The notes under the pieces are model-generated. The model did no database searches and was not told the DNA's origin. It was given only the letters and a program-made list of their open reading frames with translations. A stretch of DNA of 64,000 nucleotides from an uncultured Verrucomicrobiales bacterium (GTDB lineage Bacteria; Verrucomicrobiota; Verrucomicrobiia; Verrucomicrobiales; Akkermansiaceae): assembly GCA_937885815.1 (NCBI GenBank), contig CALABM010000065.1, positions 1 through 64,000 of the forward strand, read 5' to 3'. Below, one piece after another: positions 51,279-60,248 of the stretch. The position numbers were made by a program, and so were the translations under genes. How positions within the stretch are numbered: the stretch's first letter is position 1; the number at the start of each line of letters is the position of its first letter.

Positions 51279-52586
51279 TTACTTTTGCTTTCGCAATCTA
51301 GCGGGAAGGATGTGAAGATTCTCGCGATATTTGGCGATGGTTCGTCTGGCCACGGTGATACCCTCGGCTGCCAGCGTCTCCTCAATGGCTGCATCGCTTA
51401 GGGGATGAGCTGGGTTTTCATTGGCGATGAGGGAACGTATTCTGGCCTGTACACCTCCGGCGGAAGCTCCAGCGGCGGAGTCTGATTCAAGAGCAGCACT
51501 GAAGAAGCTGCGCAGCTCATAGACGCCATGAGCGCACTTGAGATATTTGCCACGCACTGCGCGGGAAACAGTGGAAACACTTATTCCAGCATCATCCGCT
51601 ATACTTTCCATGCGAAGTGGGGCAAGGGCGGTGGGGCCATGCCGAAGGAACTCTTTCTGGCGCTTCACAATGGACTGCGCCACAAGTAGAATAGTCTGCT
51701 GGCGTTCTGCTATAGCTCGGATGAACTCGCGGCCTTCACGAAAACAGCGGGAAAGATAGCTGCGAAGCTCCGCATTTTCCATCCGCTCAGCCATCATCTC
51801 GCGATACTCTGCGGATATGCCCAGCCGGGGTACGTCCTCACCCGTGAGTTCCACATAATACTCACCACCATCTTGAAGAACTTCAACATCCGGAGTGATG
51901 ACACCAAGCTCAGCACGAGAAAAGCCGCTCCCCGGGTCAGGATTAAGGCGGGCTATATGGCGGGCCGCAAGAATAATGGCCTCTTCTTCCACATCCAGAG
52001 CGGATGCTGCTTCCGCATAACGATGCTGCACTAAATCGTCCCAATGATTCTGAAGTAATTTCATCGGGAGCCCGGCCGCCTCACCTTTACGCCGCAGCTG
52101 CAGCATGAGACTTTCCCGTAAATCCACAGCGCCCACACCGGCAGGCTCTAAATCCTGCACAGCCAGAAGAGCCTTGCGGAAGGCGGAATCTGTTAAGCCA
52201 AGTTCCTTCGCCACACGGGCAGGTTCTTCAGCAAAGAACCCGTGATGGTTCAAATACGGAATAATAGAAAGTGCTGCGCTCTCAATTCCATAAGGCAACG
52301 CACTGCTGCGGATTTGTTCCTCCAAATGTTCAGCGAGCGTGGGCTGATTCGTTAAGTTTTCCATGAAGCGCTGATGTCGCAACGTACCTTCATGATTAAG
52401 CGGCTGAGAGGATAAATCCTGCTCCGGAGGAGGCAGTTCTTCCAGCGCAGGGTTCGAGGATAAAGCTTGCGATGTGAGTTCAGCCAGCTCCGCCGTAGTA
52501 GCCTGCAGGGTACGCATGAACATCTGCACCGCGGCGTTTGCCACCATGCCTTGCTGCATCCCCTGTGCCATTCCGGCGCTGCTCAT
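51279..52586 (-). CDS. rpoN: RNA polymerase sigma-54 factor
   Basis: 435 residues. Region I is short and Met/Gln-rich (MAQGMQQGMVANAAVQMF, then TSQALSSNPALEELPPP). The core-binding region follows (GVGAVDLRESLMLQL), then the helix-turn-helix (ESIADDAGISVSTVSRAVRGKY) and the RpoN box (ARRTIAKYRENLHI), which reads the -24 element. Sigma-54 needs AAA+ activators, none of which are encoded here. I found no convincing -24/-12 promoter in the window. Predicted leaderless from its own promoter. Confidence 0.93.
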   Translation of the reverse strand: MSSAGMAQGMQQGMVANAAVQMFMRTLQATTAELAELTSQALSSNPALEELPPPEQDLSSQPLNHEGTLRHQRFMENLTNQPTLAEHLEEQIRSSALPYGIESAALSIIPYLNHHGFFAEEPARVAKELGLTDSAFRKALLAVQDLEPAGVGAVDLRESLMLQLRRKGEAAGLPMKLLQNHWDDLVQHRYAEAASALDVEEEAIILAARHIARLNPDPGSGFSRAELGVITPDVEVLQDGGEYYVELTGEDVPRLGISAEYREMMAERMENAELRSYLSRCFREGREFIRAIAERQQTILLVAQSIVKRQKEFLRHGPTALAPLRMESIADDAGISVSTVSRAVRGKYLKCAHGVYELRSFFSAALESDSAAGASAGGVQARIRSLIANENPAHPLSDAAIEETLAAEGITVARRTIAKYRENLHILPARLRKQK

Positions 52587-52592
52587 GCGCTT

Positions 52593-52621
52593 GTCTTAGC
52601 AAATTTTATCCGCATTGACAA
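52593..52621 (-). promoter_or_regulatory. Promoter of rpoN, predicted leaderless
   Basis: Minus-strand TTGTCA, 17-base spacer, TAAGAC preceded by TTGC; 6 bases to the ATG at 52586. Confidence 0.45.
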
Positions 52622-52661
52622 GAGTAAAGAACGTATGCGCCGCAACGTAACATCTCGCAGG

Positions 52662-54317
52662 TCAATCATTCTGCAGGAGGTCTATGGCATGAGCGCGGGC
52701 ATTTTCGCCGCCGGTGCCAAGCATGCGCATGAGTTCTTCCACGCGGGCATCACCGGTCACCTTATTGAGGCGGGAAACAGTACGCTCACCACTTTGTACC
52801 TTGGAAATGAGATAGTGATGGTTTGCCAATGCTGCAACCTGAGGGAAGTGGGTGATGGAGATAACTTGATGGTCAGCACCCAGCTCTCGCATCTTGCAAC
52901 CCACCGCACGAGCGATTTCACCGCCTACATTAGCGTCAATTTCGTCAAAGACAAGCAGGGGAGTATCATCTCGGCTGGCCAGAGCACTCTTCAGCGCGAG
53001 CATCACACGGGCTAGCTCACCACTGGACGCTATAAGGCGCAGAGCTTTGAGGGGCTCGCCGGGGTTCGGACCGAAGAGGAAATCCGTTTCCTCCGCTCCA
53101 TTCGGGCCGGGTTCAGCAAGAGGCTGAAGGCTTACCTCAAAGAGCGACTGACGGAAGCCCAGTTGGCGGGCGTGATGCAGGAATAGCTCTGCTAAACGGG
53201 GAGCAGCCTTTTGGCGGGTAGCAGTCAGCGCTGCTGCTGCCGTCTTCAGCTCATCCATGCGGGCTTTTTCGGCAGCGGCTAACTCCTCCAGTTTTTCTTC
53301 TCTGTTTTCAATGGCACTGAGCTTTTCTCTACATTCCTCCAGATGAGCCTGAATAGCTTCAAAATCAGCTCCATATTTGCGCTTCAACGTATCAAGGGTG
53401 GAAATACGCTCTTCCAACCGAGCAAGCTCTGCGGGGTCTCCACTGAGACCATCAGCATAATCCTGCAGATTTGCCGCTACGTCCTCCAGTTCCTCCACGA
53501 TGGCGGGCAGGGGGCTAAGCCAAGGCGCCACAGCGGCGTCAAGGCGCTCCAGTTCACGAGCACTGCGCACAAGCTGGCGCAGGCGCGGCAGTAGGGCGTC
53601 ATCCGCGCCGTCTATCATATGCGCCATGGGCAGGGCGGTATCACGCAAACGTCCGGCATTGCGAGCACGTTTCCAGTTGTTTTCCAGCTCGGCCGCTTCC
53701 TCCGCGGTGAATGCCGCATTTTCAATTTCCTGCATCTGGTGGCGAAGAAAATCCAGCTCGCGCTCATTGGCCATCTCGCTGTCTAAAAGCTCTTTGTAAG
53801 CATGGCGAGCATCCAGCCATGCCCGGTATGCTGTATGATACAGTTTCAGCGTGCTCTCGTTTTCAGAAAAGGCATCCAGCAAATCCAGCTGGCGCTCCTG
53901 CGAAGTAAGCGAACGGTGAGCCTCAGGATGGTGCATGTCCACCAGACCACCACCGATACGGCGCAGAAGGTTCAGAGTGACAGGCGTATTGTTGATGAAT
54001 TGTTTGTTGCCGCTTGCTGTGATAACACGGCGAATGACAAGCATGCCCTCCTCACAGGGAGGCACCCCGGCGTCCTCCAGAATGAGGTCCGTCTGCTGCG
54101 TGTTGGAAAGATGAAAAACAGCCTCTATGCTGCACTGCGTTTCACCACTGCGGATGCGGCCTTTATCGGCACGCTCGCCGAGTACCAGCGATATGCCGCC
54201 CATGATGACGGATTTGCCTGCACCGGTTTCGCCGGTAATGGAAAGGAAGCCGGATTCAGGCTCCCAAGTGAGTTCATCCACGAGGGCCAGATTGCGTATC
54301 TTTAACAGTGAGAGCAT
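52662..54317 (-). CDS. recN: DNA repair protein RecN
   Basis: SMC-like ATPase of double-strand-break repair, 551 residues. Walker A in SITGETGAGKSVIMGGI, a central coiled coil (about 150-390), and in the C-terminal head the signature ASSGELARVMLALKSAL with Walker B LLVFDEIDANVGGEIA. ITHFPQVAALANHHYLI is the usual RecN switch region. Length is normal. It is divergent from the PhnP-like gene. Confidence 0.95.
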   Translation of the reverse strand: MLSLLKIRNLALVDELTWEPESGFLSITGETGAGKSVIMGGISLVLGERADKGRIRSGETQCSIEAVFHLSNTQQTDLILEDAGVPPCEEGMLVIRRVITASGNKQFINNTPVTLNLLRRIGGGLVDMHHPEAHRSLTSQERQLDLLDAFSENESTLKLYHTAYRAWLDARHAYKELLDSEMANERELDFLRHQMQEIENAAFTAEEAAELENNWKRARNAGRLRDTALPMAHMIDGADDALLPRLRQLVRSARELERLDAAVAPWLSPLPAIVEELEDVAANLQDYADGLSGDPAELARLEERISTLDTLKRKYGADFEAIQAHLEECREKLSAIENREEKLEELAAAEKARMDELKTAAAALTATRQKAAPRLAELFLHHARQLGFRQSLFEVSLQPLAEPGPNGAEETDFLFGPNPGEPLKALRLIASSGELARVMLALKSALASRDDTPLLVFDEIDANVGGEIARAVGCKMRELGADHQVISITHFPQVAALANHHYLISKVQSGERTVSRLNKVTGDARVEELMRMLGTGGENARAHAIDLLQND

Positions 54318-54325
54318 ATTTTGCT

Positions 54326-54353
54326 TTGCGTTGCGGGCGTATTATGGCATAAT
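54326..54353 (+). promoter_or_regulatory. Promoter of the PhnP-like gene
   Basis: TTGCGT, 16-base spacer, CATAAT; the ATG at 54380 follows after 26 bases, leader about 20 bases. Confidence 0.45.
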
Positions 54354-54379
54354 GTGGCCGTAAATTAAATAAAAATCTG

Positions 54380-55156
54380 ATGATGAAGATACTTTTTCTG
54401 GGCAGCGGAACGTCTACGGGGGTGCCGGTTATCGGCTGTGACTGTGCAGTATGCCGCTCCGAAAATCCTCGCAATAAGCGCCTCAGAGCATCGGTTCTCG
54501 TGAAATCCGAGTCCACTACCATCCTTGTGGACTCATGCCCGGATTTGCGGCAACAAGCTCTCCGCCATAATATTACAGCTATTGATGCCGTTATTTATAC
54601 GCATGAGCACCTGGATCACACCACCGGCTTTGATGACATGCGTGCCTTCTGCTGGCGCCGTACTGACCGCCTGCCGCTGTACGCCGGCACGGACTGCCTC
54701 GCGCACCTGCGCCGCATGTTCGCTTGGGCCTTCTCGGAAAAGAATACCTACCAGGGCTACATCCGCCCGGATGCCCATGATCACGCCGGAAAACCTTTTG
54801 TTGTGGGTGATATCGAAATTACCCCCGTGCCCGTACTGCATGCCACAGTAGAAACGTACGGCTATGTTTTCCGCCATGCCGGGCGTTCCTTTGGCTACGT
54901 TCCGGACATTAAGGAACTGCCCGCCACCTCCCGCCCATTACTGGAAGGCCTTGATGTGCTCGCCATGGACGGCCTCACCACCCATGAGCACCATACTCAC
55001 CTTTCTGTGGCTGACAATGTGGCTCTCATGCAAGAGCTGGCCCCGAAGCAAGGGCTGCTCACACACTGTGGCCACAAGGTTGATTATGAAGAAACATGCC
55101 GCAGCCTTCCGGAGTTCATGACCTCTGCATATGATGGCATGGAGATAGAAATCTGA
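54380..55156 (+). CDS. MBL-fold hydrolase, PhnP-like
   Basis: 258-residue cytoplasmic metallohydrolase. It opens with LGSGTSTGVPVIGCDCAVCRS, whose cysteine cluster is the structural zinc site typical of PhnP-group enzymes. The metal motif THEHLDHTTGFDD follows, with later ligands in VPVLHATVETYGY, VPDIKEL and LLTHCGHKVDYEE. PhnP hydrolyses 1,2-cyclic phosphate; related proteins act on other phosphodiesters, and no phosphonate genes are nearby, so the substrate is open. Confidence 0.9.
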   Translation: MMKILFLGSGTSTGVPVIGCDCAVCRSENPRNKRLRASVLVKSESTTILVDSCPDLRQQALRHNITAIDAVIYTHEHLDHTTGFDDMRAFCWRRTDRLPLYAGTDCLAHLRRMFAWAFSEKNTYQGYIRPDAHDHAGKPFVVGDIEITPVPVLHATVETYGYVFRHAGRSFGYVPDIKELPATSRPLLEGLDVLAMDGLTTHEHHTHLSVADNVALMQELAPKQGLLTHCGHKVDYEETCRSLPEFMTSAYDGMEIEI

Positions 55157-55200
55157 GATATATTTAGCAGAACCGCAGTTAACTTTTCTGTTTATTAAAA

Positions 55201-55227
55201 AGCCCCGCAGCTCATCACTGCGGGGCT
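55201..55227. terminator. Bidirectional terminator between PhnP-like and reductase genes
   Basis: A perfect 10-base-pair stem AGCCCCGCAG/CTGCGGGGCT with a 7-base loop, A-rich on the left and C-T5 on the right, serving both converging genes. Confidence 0.92.
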
Positions 55228-55256
55228 CTTTTTCGTTAAACAAGCTTCTGAAGGAA

Positions 55257-56381
55257 TTAATAAACGTCCTTCTGATAGCGCTTAGCCTTCTTCATGTCAG
55301 CCAGATAGGCAGCAGCATCTTCCTCGCTGCGGCCACCCTTGGTGGCAATGATGTTCAGGAGAGCCTTCTCCACATCCTTGGCCATGCGGTTAGCATCACC
55401 ACACATGTAAACGGCGGCGCCCTTTTCAAGCCACTCCCAGATTTCGTCTGCAGCCTGTTCCATGAGGTTCTGCACGTAAATCTTGTATTCCTGATCACGG
55501 CTCCATGCCACGGAGAGCTTCAGCTTGCCGCTTTCCACGAGCGGGGCAAGTTCATCCTCATAGCAGCTGTCGGTGGCCTTGTAGGGGTTGCCGAAGAAGA
55601 GCCACATGGGACCGGTGGCGCCATCAGCCACACGCTGCTGCCAGAAGGCACGGAAGGGGGCGATGCCGGTGCCGGGGCCTACCATGATGATGGGCGTGTT
55701 GCCATCCTCAGGCAGACGGAAGTTCTTGTTGCTGTGCACGAATACGCGTACCTTGTCACCGGCAGAGATGCGGTCAGCCATATAGGTGGAGCACACACCA
55801 CCGCGCTGGCGGTCACCGGTCTTGTAACGCACGGCACCCACGCAGAGAGACACCTGGCCGGGTACGGCATCAGGGCTGCTGGCAATGGAATACAGGCGCG
55901 GAGCCATCTTGCCGAGAATGCCTACGAAAGCGGCAGCATCAGTGAAGGTAGCCTTCATCTCCGGATCCTGAGCTACATCCAGCAGGTCACGTCCCCAGCA
56001 GTAGTCCTTCAGCGCGTCCTTGTCTTCAAGAATAGCAGCCAGCTTGGCGCTGCCGGCTACAGCGTTCCATTTATTGAGAACAGCTTTCTTCAGGTTCGTG
56101 ATGTCGTAAGAAGTTGTGAGAGCCTCTTTCAGGGTGGCAGTACCACTGGGAGTGGGTACCTCAGCGGCGGCATCCAGCCCAAGCTCGGCGATGAGAGCGT
56201 CCACCAGAGCAGAGTCGTTGCAGGGCAGAACACCCAGAGCGTCACCGGTGACGTAAGTCATGCCGGAGCCTTCCAAGCTGTAATCCACATGGATGGTTTC
56301 CTTTGCGCTACCGGGTTTTGTTACGGGACGAACACCCACCACAGTGGCGGGGAACGGATTCTTCATGCTGTATGGTTCCAT
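55257..56381 (-). CDS. FAD/NADPH reductase of the CysJ/cytochrome P450 reductase type, no flavodoxin domain
   Basis: 374 residues. The FAD-binding domain with its helical insert (about 1-230) contains PRLYSIASSPDAVPGQVSLC and GGVCSTYMADRI. The NADPH domain contains MVGPGTGIAPFRAFWQQR, WLFFGNPYKATDSCYEDEL and AVYMCGDANRMAKDVEKALL. This is the C-terminal two thirds of sulfite reductase flavoprotein or P450 reductase; the FMN-binding flavodoxin domain is absent, not truncated, since the start is clean. It would pass NADPH electrons to a separate carrier or enzyme. An internal ATG six codons in is an alternative start. Confidence 0.88.
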   Translation of the reverse strand: MEPYSMKNPFPATVVGVRPVTKPGSAKETIHVDYSLEGSGMTYVTGDALGVLPCNDSALVDALIAELGLDAAAEVPTPSGTATLKEALTTSYDITNLKKAVLNKWNAVAGSAKLAAILEDKDALKDYCWGRDLLDVAQDPEMKATFTDAAAFVGILGKMAPRLYSIASSPDAVPGQVSLCVGAVRYKTGDRQRGGVCSTYMADRISAGDKVRVFVHSNKNFRLPEDGNTPIIMVGPGTGIAPFRAFWQQRVADGATGPMWLFFGNPYKATDSCYEDELAPLVESGKLKLSVAWSRDQEYKIYVQNLMEQAADEIWEWLEKGAAVYMCGDANRMAKDVEKALLNIIATKGGRSEEDAAAYLADMKKAKRYQKDVY

Positions 56382-56414
56382 AGTGTTATTGTGTGTTAAA
56401 ATGAGAGTGAAAAG

Positions 56415-58316
56415 TTATTGTATTGCTTTAAGTCTGCGAGCCTGAAGGAGCGTGGGAGCCAAAATCTTACGCACGGCGTGGCAGAGTTCGATATCCTGCT
56501 CAGCTGCGGCGATGGAGCGCCCGGTCAGCTCAGAATGCTCGTAAGCATTCAACTCCGTGGCAAGGCAGTTTTTCAGGGCATTCACGCGGGCGGAGATGAA
56601 CATATCCAGAGCCTCACCCACCTTGCGCTTCCATGTATCAAGGCGGTCTGAAATATCCTTGCGGCCGGAACGGCGCCAATCCGGCGTTGTTTCATTGTAA
56701 CTGCAATTGCGGTTAATCATCCCCATGAATGCCGTTTCTTTCAGCTCACCCAGCTGCACAGGGCTACAATCCAAGGGAACGTCCTTCCAGACATTCAGAA
56801 TAGCCTTCACATAATCCGTGCGGATTTCCTCCACGCTTCGGCGTTCCAGCGTATTGGCGCATGATTCCAGAATTTCTTTCTCAAGCTCGGTAAGCTCGCA
56901 GATTTTTGCGGGAGCAAGGATATGCGTCTCTTGTTCAGCAAGGAGGTCACCCAAATCATTCTCCACTTTCACGCGCAGGCGGTTAAGCTCCTGAGCGGGC
57001 AGGGAACTCTTCTTCCACTCCGTGGGGAAGTAGTTCTCGGAGACAAGCTCAAAGTCCAGAATGGCATCCAGCCTCGTATTGAGCGTCTGGCGAGCTCGGT
57101 CGGCAAGGTATCCGCAGCGCATTCGGCCTTCGTGCAAGTTGTTGCTCTCCACCGCCTCACGAAGGCGAGCGGAATCCATCAGCTTACGGATGGCAGCCTG
57201 AATGGCGTGAATATGGGAAATGTGATCCTGGCTCTTACGGATGAACTCCTTAAGGCGGTCATCTATGCGCTCCAGCGTTTTAAGAAGATAATCCGAGGAA
57301 TTACGGCGCAGCGTAGCACTGGGATTCCGAAGGTCTGCCAGAATCTCGTCCACCAACTCGTTGAGGTGAGGATCCCGCTGGAACTGAGTAGAGGTGCTAT
57401 CCGCAGCGGGAGCATCAGGACGGAACGCATTTTCCTGCTGCCACCAAGCAAGGCCGGCATTCACCCAACTGCCGGGAATAACCTTGCGGATGAAATCGCT
57501 GAGTTGCTTCTGAGTATTGTACTGCTGCTTTTCCTGCTGGAGCTGCTGCTCATCAGGAGTAAGCCAGTGTTGGGCCTCGATTCTGTTCTGCACCACGCGA
57601 ATGGGACGCTGAGAGCGCTCCATTGCTGTACGAAGGTATTCGCGTGTATCAGGAGTAAGGGCGGCAAAGGAACTCTGAACCAGCAGGAAATAATCCGCAT
57701 TCTCATTCATCCACTCATGCAGCTTCTCATCATGCCAGTTGGAGGTAAGGCCATCCATACCCGGCATATCTACAATGCCGATTCCGGCCTGCAAAAGCTT
57801 TGCCTTAGGCTCCACAAGGAAGATAGCAGCACAGCCAGCACTCGTGTGCCCCTGCGCCCAAGCATCCAGATTAGCTTGGCTCAGATTACGGCGCTCAATG
57901 GATACTTTCTCGTCAAAATCCTCCGGAGCCACCTTGCGCAGATAGTCAATGACCAGCTCAAATAACTCCTGCTCACCCAGCGAACCGGCCGCAAGAGGTG
58001 AGAAAAGCTCCATGCGCTCAGTGCCGTCATCGCTTGCCAGAATGACCATGGGAAGGCGAGTCGTCTCAATGCCGAGCTTGGTAGCGCAAAGTCCCCTGTG
58101 AGCCAGACAATTTGTCAGAGTGGATTTACCGCTCTTTACTGAGCCGATAGTGGCCATGAGCAGAAGGTTAGAACGAAAACGCGCAAGGCTGCGCTGAATC
58201 TCCCTGCTGCTGCGAGCGGTAAGCTGTCGAAGATCGGGCGAAGCTTTTACAAGGCCATCAAGTTTGGCGGAGAATTCTTTCGCCTCTTGACAGATTTTGT
58301 CCAGTTGTGCATCCAT
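56415..58316 (-). CDS. Bacterial dynamin-like GTPase
   Basis: 633 residues from the ATG at 58316 (MDAQLDKICQEAKEF), chosen because a consensus promoter ends 7 bases before it. GTPase motifs: G1 TIGSVKSGKSTLTNCL, G3 IVDMPGMDGLTS, G4-like VVQNRIEAQH (Asn-Arg in place of Asn-Lys). Long helical and coiled-coil segments fill the rest, as in dynamin-family proteins that bind and remodel membranes. No clear membrane paddle is seen. A single gene rather than the usual tandem dynamin pair. Confidence 0.87.
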   Translation of the reverse strand: MDAQLDKICQEAKEFSAKLDGLVKASPDLRQLTARSSREIQRSLARFRSNLLLMATIGSVKSGKSTLTNCLAHRGLCATKLGIETTRLPMVILASDDGTERMELFSPLAAGSLGEQELFELVIDYLRKVAPEDFDEKVSIERRNLSQANLDAWAQGHTSAGCAAIFLVEPKAKLLQAGIGIVDMPGMDGLTSNWHDEKLHEWMNENADYFLLVQSSFAALTPDTREYLRTAMERSQRPIRVVQNRIEAQHWLTPDEQQLQQEKQQYNTQKQLSDFIRKVIPGSWVNAGLAWWQQENAFRPDAPAADSTSTQFQRDPHLNELVDEILADLRNPSATLRRNSSDYLLKTLERIDDRLKEFIRKSQDHISHIHAIQAAIRKLMDSARLREAVESNNLHEGRMRCGYLADRARQTLNTRLDAILDFELVSENYFPTEWKKSSLPAQELNRLRVKVENDLGDLLAEQETHILAPAKICELTELEKEILESCANTLERRSVEEIRTDYVKAILNVWKDVPLDCSPVQLGELKETAFMGMINRNCSYNETTPDWRRSGRKDISDRLDTWKRKVGEALDMFISARVNALKNCLATELNAYEHSELTGRSIAAAEQDIELCHAVRKILAPTLLQARRLKAIQ

Positions 58317-58323
58317 CACCTTT

Positions 58324-58352
58324 ATTATATGCTCTCTTGCGCTCTGCCGCAA
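58324..58352 (-). promoter_or_regulatory. Promoter of the dynamin-like gene, predicted leaderless
   Basis: Minus-strand TTGCGG, 17-base spacer, TATAAT; 7 bases to the ATG at 58316. Confidence 0.6.
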
Positions 58353-58393
58353 GCAAAAACCACGTTATCATGCGCAGTTATCTAAAGAAAGCT

Positions 58394-60241
58394 TCAACTT
58401 TCATTGAGCATACGATTAAGCTCAGCCACAAGAGAAAGGTCTTCCGGGCTGACATTACCACTGCTGATGCGGGCCTTGATAATATCTATGCGCGCCCGGA
58501 CAGCCTCGCGGGCTACGTGGGAACAGGCCTGCTGAACGGCAGTATGAGCGTCTGCCAGTTCTCGAGGTTCGTTGCTGATTTTCCGGATGGCTGCCTGTTG
58601 CTCAGGCGGCAGCGCAGAGGCAAATCGTTCCCAAGCTTGCGTGTCACCCGGAACGGGCAAGACTTCCAGCATTCGCTGAAGAATAGGGCCACCGGCTAAC
58701 ATAGCAATGGGCTCTTGCAGCTCCTCAATGTGCTCAATGAGCGCATGCTGTACATCCGCATTCACAGCTGCAAGGCTGATGAGATCTCGCATGGCGGGGT
58801 GGAGGCGAATAGGACGCACCCGAACCGGTGGAGCAGTAGGAGCATATTCATTGCCCGGCATGTAGGCTTCTTCCTCCTCACTGTACTCAGGAATATCTTC
58901 ACGCTCAGAACGCGAGCTGTGAGGACTTTCCTTGCGAGAACGAATGATTTCCTCTACGGTGAGGCGGAGGTCTTCCAAGCCGGTGTTCAGTCGGCTGGCG
59001 AGATCCGTCACCGCCACTCCACGGCGGATGGTATCCCTAATTTCCGAGGCCAAATCCGCCATGCGAGGGATGAGTGCAGCACGGGCATTGGCATCACCCT
59101 GAGCAGCACGCATTTCAATGCCGGCACGTACTTCCAGATACGGCCGGGCTTCCTCAATCGCTTGGCGAAGTGCATCTGCCCCCTGTGAACGAATGAGTGA
59201 ATCCGGATCCTCTCCGGGAGGGAGGGTGGCCATGTATACCTCCAGCCCCGCAGCGGCAAGCTTGCGGAATGTTTTCTCGCTGGCCTTAATACCGGCGTTA
59301 TCACCATCGTAACAAAGGATGGCCCGCTTGGCATATTTGCGCAGCATGGCGGCATGTTCATCCGTGAATGCCGTGCCGAGGCCGGCCACGGCATTGCGGA
59401 TATCAGCCTTCTCATGGCAGGCAATAACATCCAGCTGACCTTCACAGACAACCACCGTCATGCCAGCCTTCCCAATCGGGCCGGTCGCTTTCCAGAGCCC
59501 GAACAGGAGCTCGCCCTTGCGGAAGGCTACCGTCTCAGCTGTATTCACATACTTGCGTGGGTCTTGCCCCTCCGCCATAATACGCCCGGAGAACCCCACT
59601 ACTTCGCCTCGCACGTTATGAATGGGGAACATAAGGCGGTCTCGGAAAACAGGATACGTGCCGCGAGGACTCGTCCCAAGCAGGTAAGCTTCTGTAAGAA
59701 TACGGGGCTCCACATTAGCTGCTCCTGCCAGCTGCTGCAAGGGACGAAAATCAGGGGGAGCCCAGCCGAGCTGCCATGCTTTGGCGATATCGATATTAAA
59801 CTCACGCTGCTTCAGGTAGGCGCGCACATGGTCAGCCTCTTTGCTGCGGCAAAGCTGGCGATGGTAGTAATCCGCGGCGAGACTATTCACCTCCACCACA
59901 CGGCTACGAAGCCAGCGGCGGCGAGCCATTTCCGGGTTCTCTTCCTCCTCGACCACAGGTATTCCGTAAATATCCGCCACGCGCCTCAGCGCGGTGGGAT
60001 AGTCGAGGTTCTCAAACATCATGATGAACTTCACCGCATCACCGCCCACGCCACAGCCAAAGCACTTAAATGTTTGGCGTGCCGGATTCACACTGAAGGA
60101 TGGAGTCTTCTCATTGTGGAAGGGGCAGCATGCCTTCCACGCATTACCTGCGCGCCGAAGTTGAATGTAGCGCCCCACGATGTCCACCACATCGGCGGCA
60201 TCCTTGATTCGCGCTACACACTCTTCAGTAATTCGCGGCAT
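58394..60241 (-). CDS. dnaG: DNA primase
   Basis: Makes RNA primers at the replication fork. 615 residues: N-terminal CHC2 zinc finger (CCPFHNEKTPSFSVNPARQ, FKCFGCGVGGDAVKF), the core with YGIPVV and LMFPIHNVRGEVVGFSGRIM, the TOPRIM domain (VVCEGQLDVIACHE, AILCYDGDNAGIKASEKTF) and a C-terminal helicase-interaction region. It follows aroA by 7 bases on the same strand, so it belongs to the ppiC-aroA-dnaG run rather than the common rpsU-dnaG-rpoD operon. Confidence 0.96.
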   Translation of the reverse strand: MPRITEECVARIKDAADVVDIVGRYIQLRRAGNAWKACCPFHNEKTPSFSVNPARQTFKCFGCGVGGDAVKFIMMFENLDYPTALRRVADIYGIPVVEEEENPEMARRRWLRSRVVEVNSLAADYYHRQLCRSKEADHVRAYLKQREFNIDIAKAWQLGWAPPDFRPLQQLAGAANVEPRILTEAYLLGTSPRGTYPVFRDRLMFPIHNVRGEVVGFSGRIMAEGQDPRKYVNTAETVAFRKGELLFGLWKATGPIGKAGMTVVVCEGQLDVIACHEKADIRNAVAGLGTAFTDEHAAMLRKYAKRAILCYDGDNAGIKASEKTFRKLAAAGLEVYMATLPPGEDPDSLIRSQGADALRQAIEEARPYLEVRAGIEMRAAQGDANARAALIPRMADLASEIRDTIRRGVAVTDLASRLNTGLEDLRLTVEEIIRSRKESPHSSRSEREDIPEYSEEEEAYMPGNEYAPTAPPVRVRPIRLHPAMRDLISLAAVNADVQHALIEHIEELQEPIAMLAGGPILQRMLEVLPVPGDTQAWERFASALPPEQQAAIRKISNEPRELADAHTAVQQACSHVAREAVRARIDIIKARISSGNVSPEDLSLVAELNRMLNES

Positions 60242-60248
60242 GCAAAAA

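Noticed and set aside
51244..52660. Search for sigma-54 (-24/-12) promoters near rpoN and elsewhere
   Set aside because: No TGGCAC-N5-TTGCA-like site with good spacing was found upstream of any gene in the window.
56922..57965. 347-codon plus-strand open frame
   Set aside because: Antisense to the dynamin-like GTPase; no recognisable protein features.
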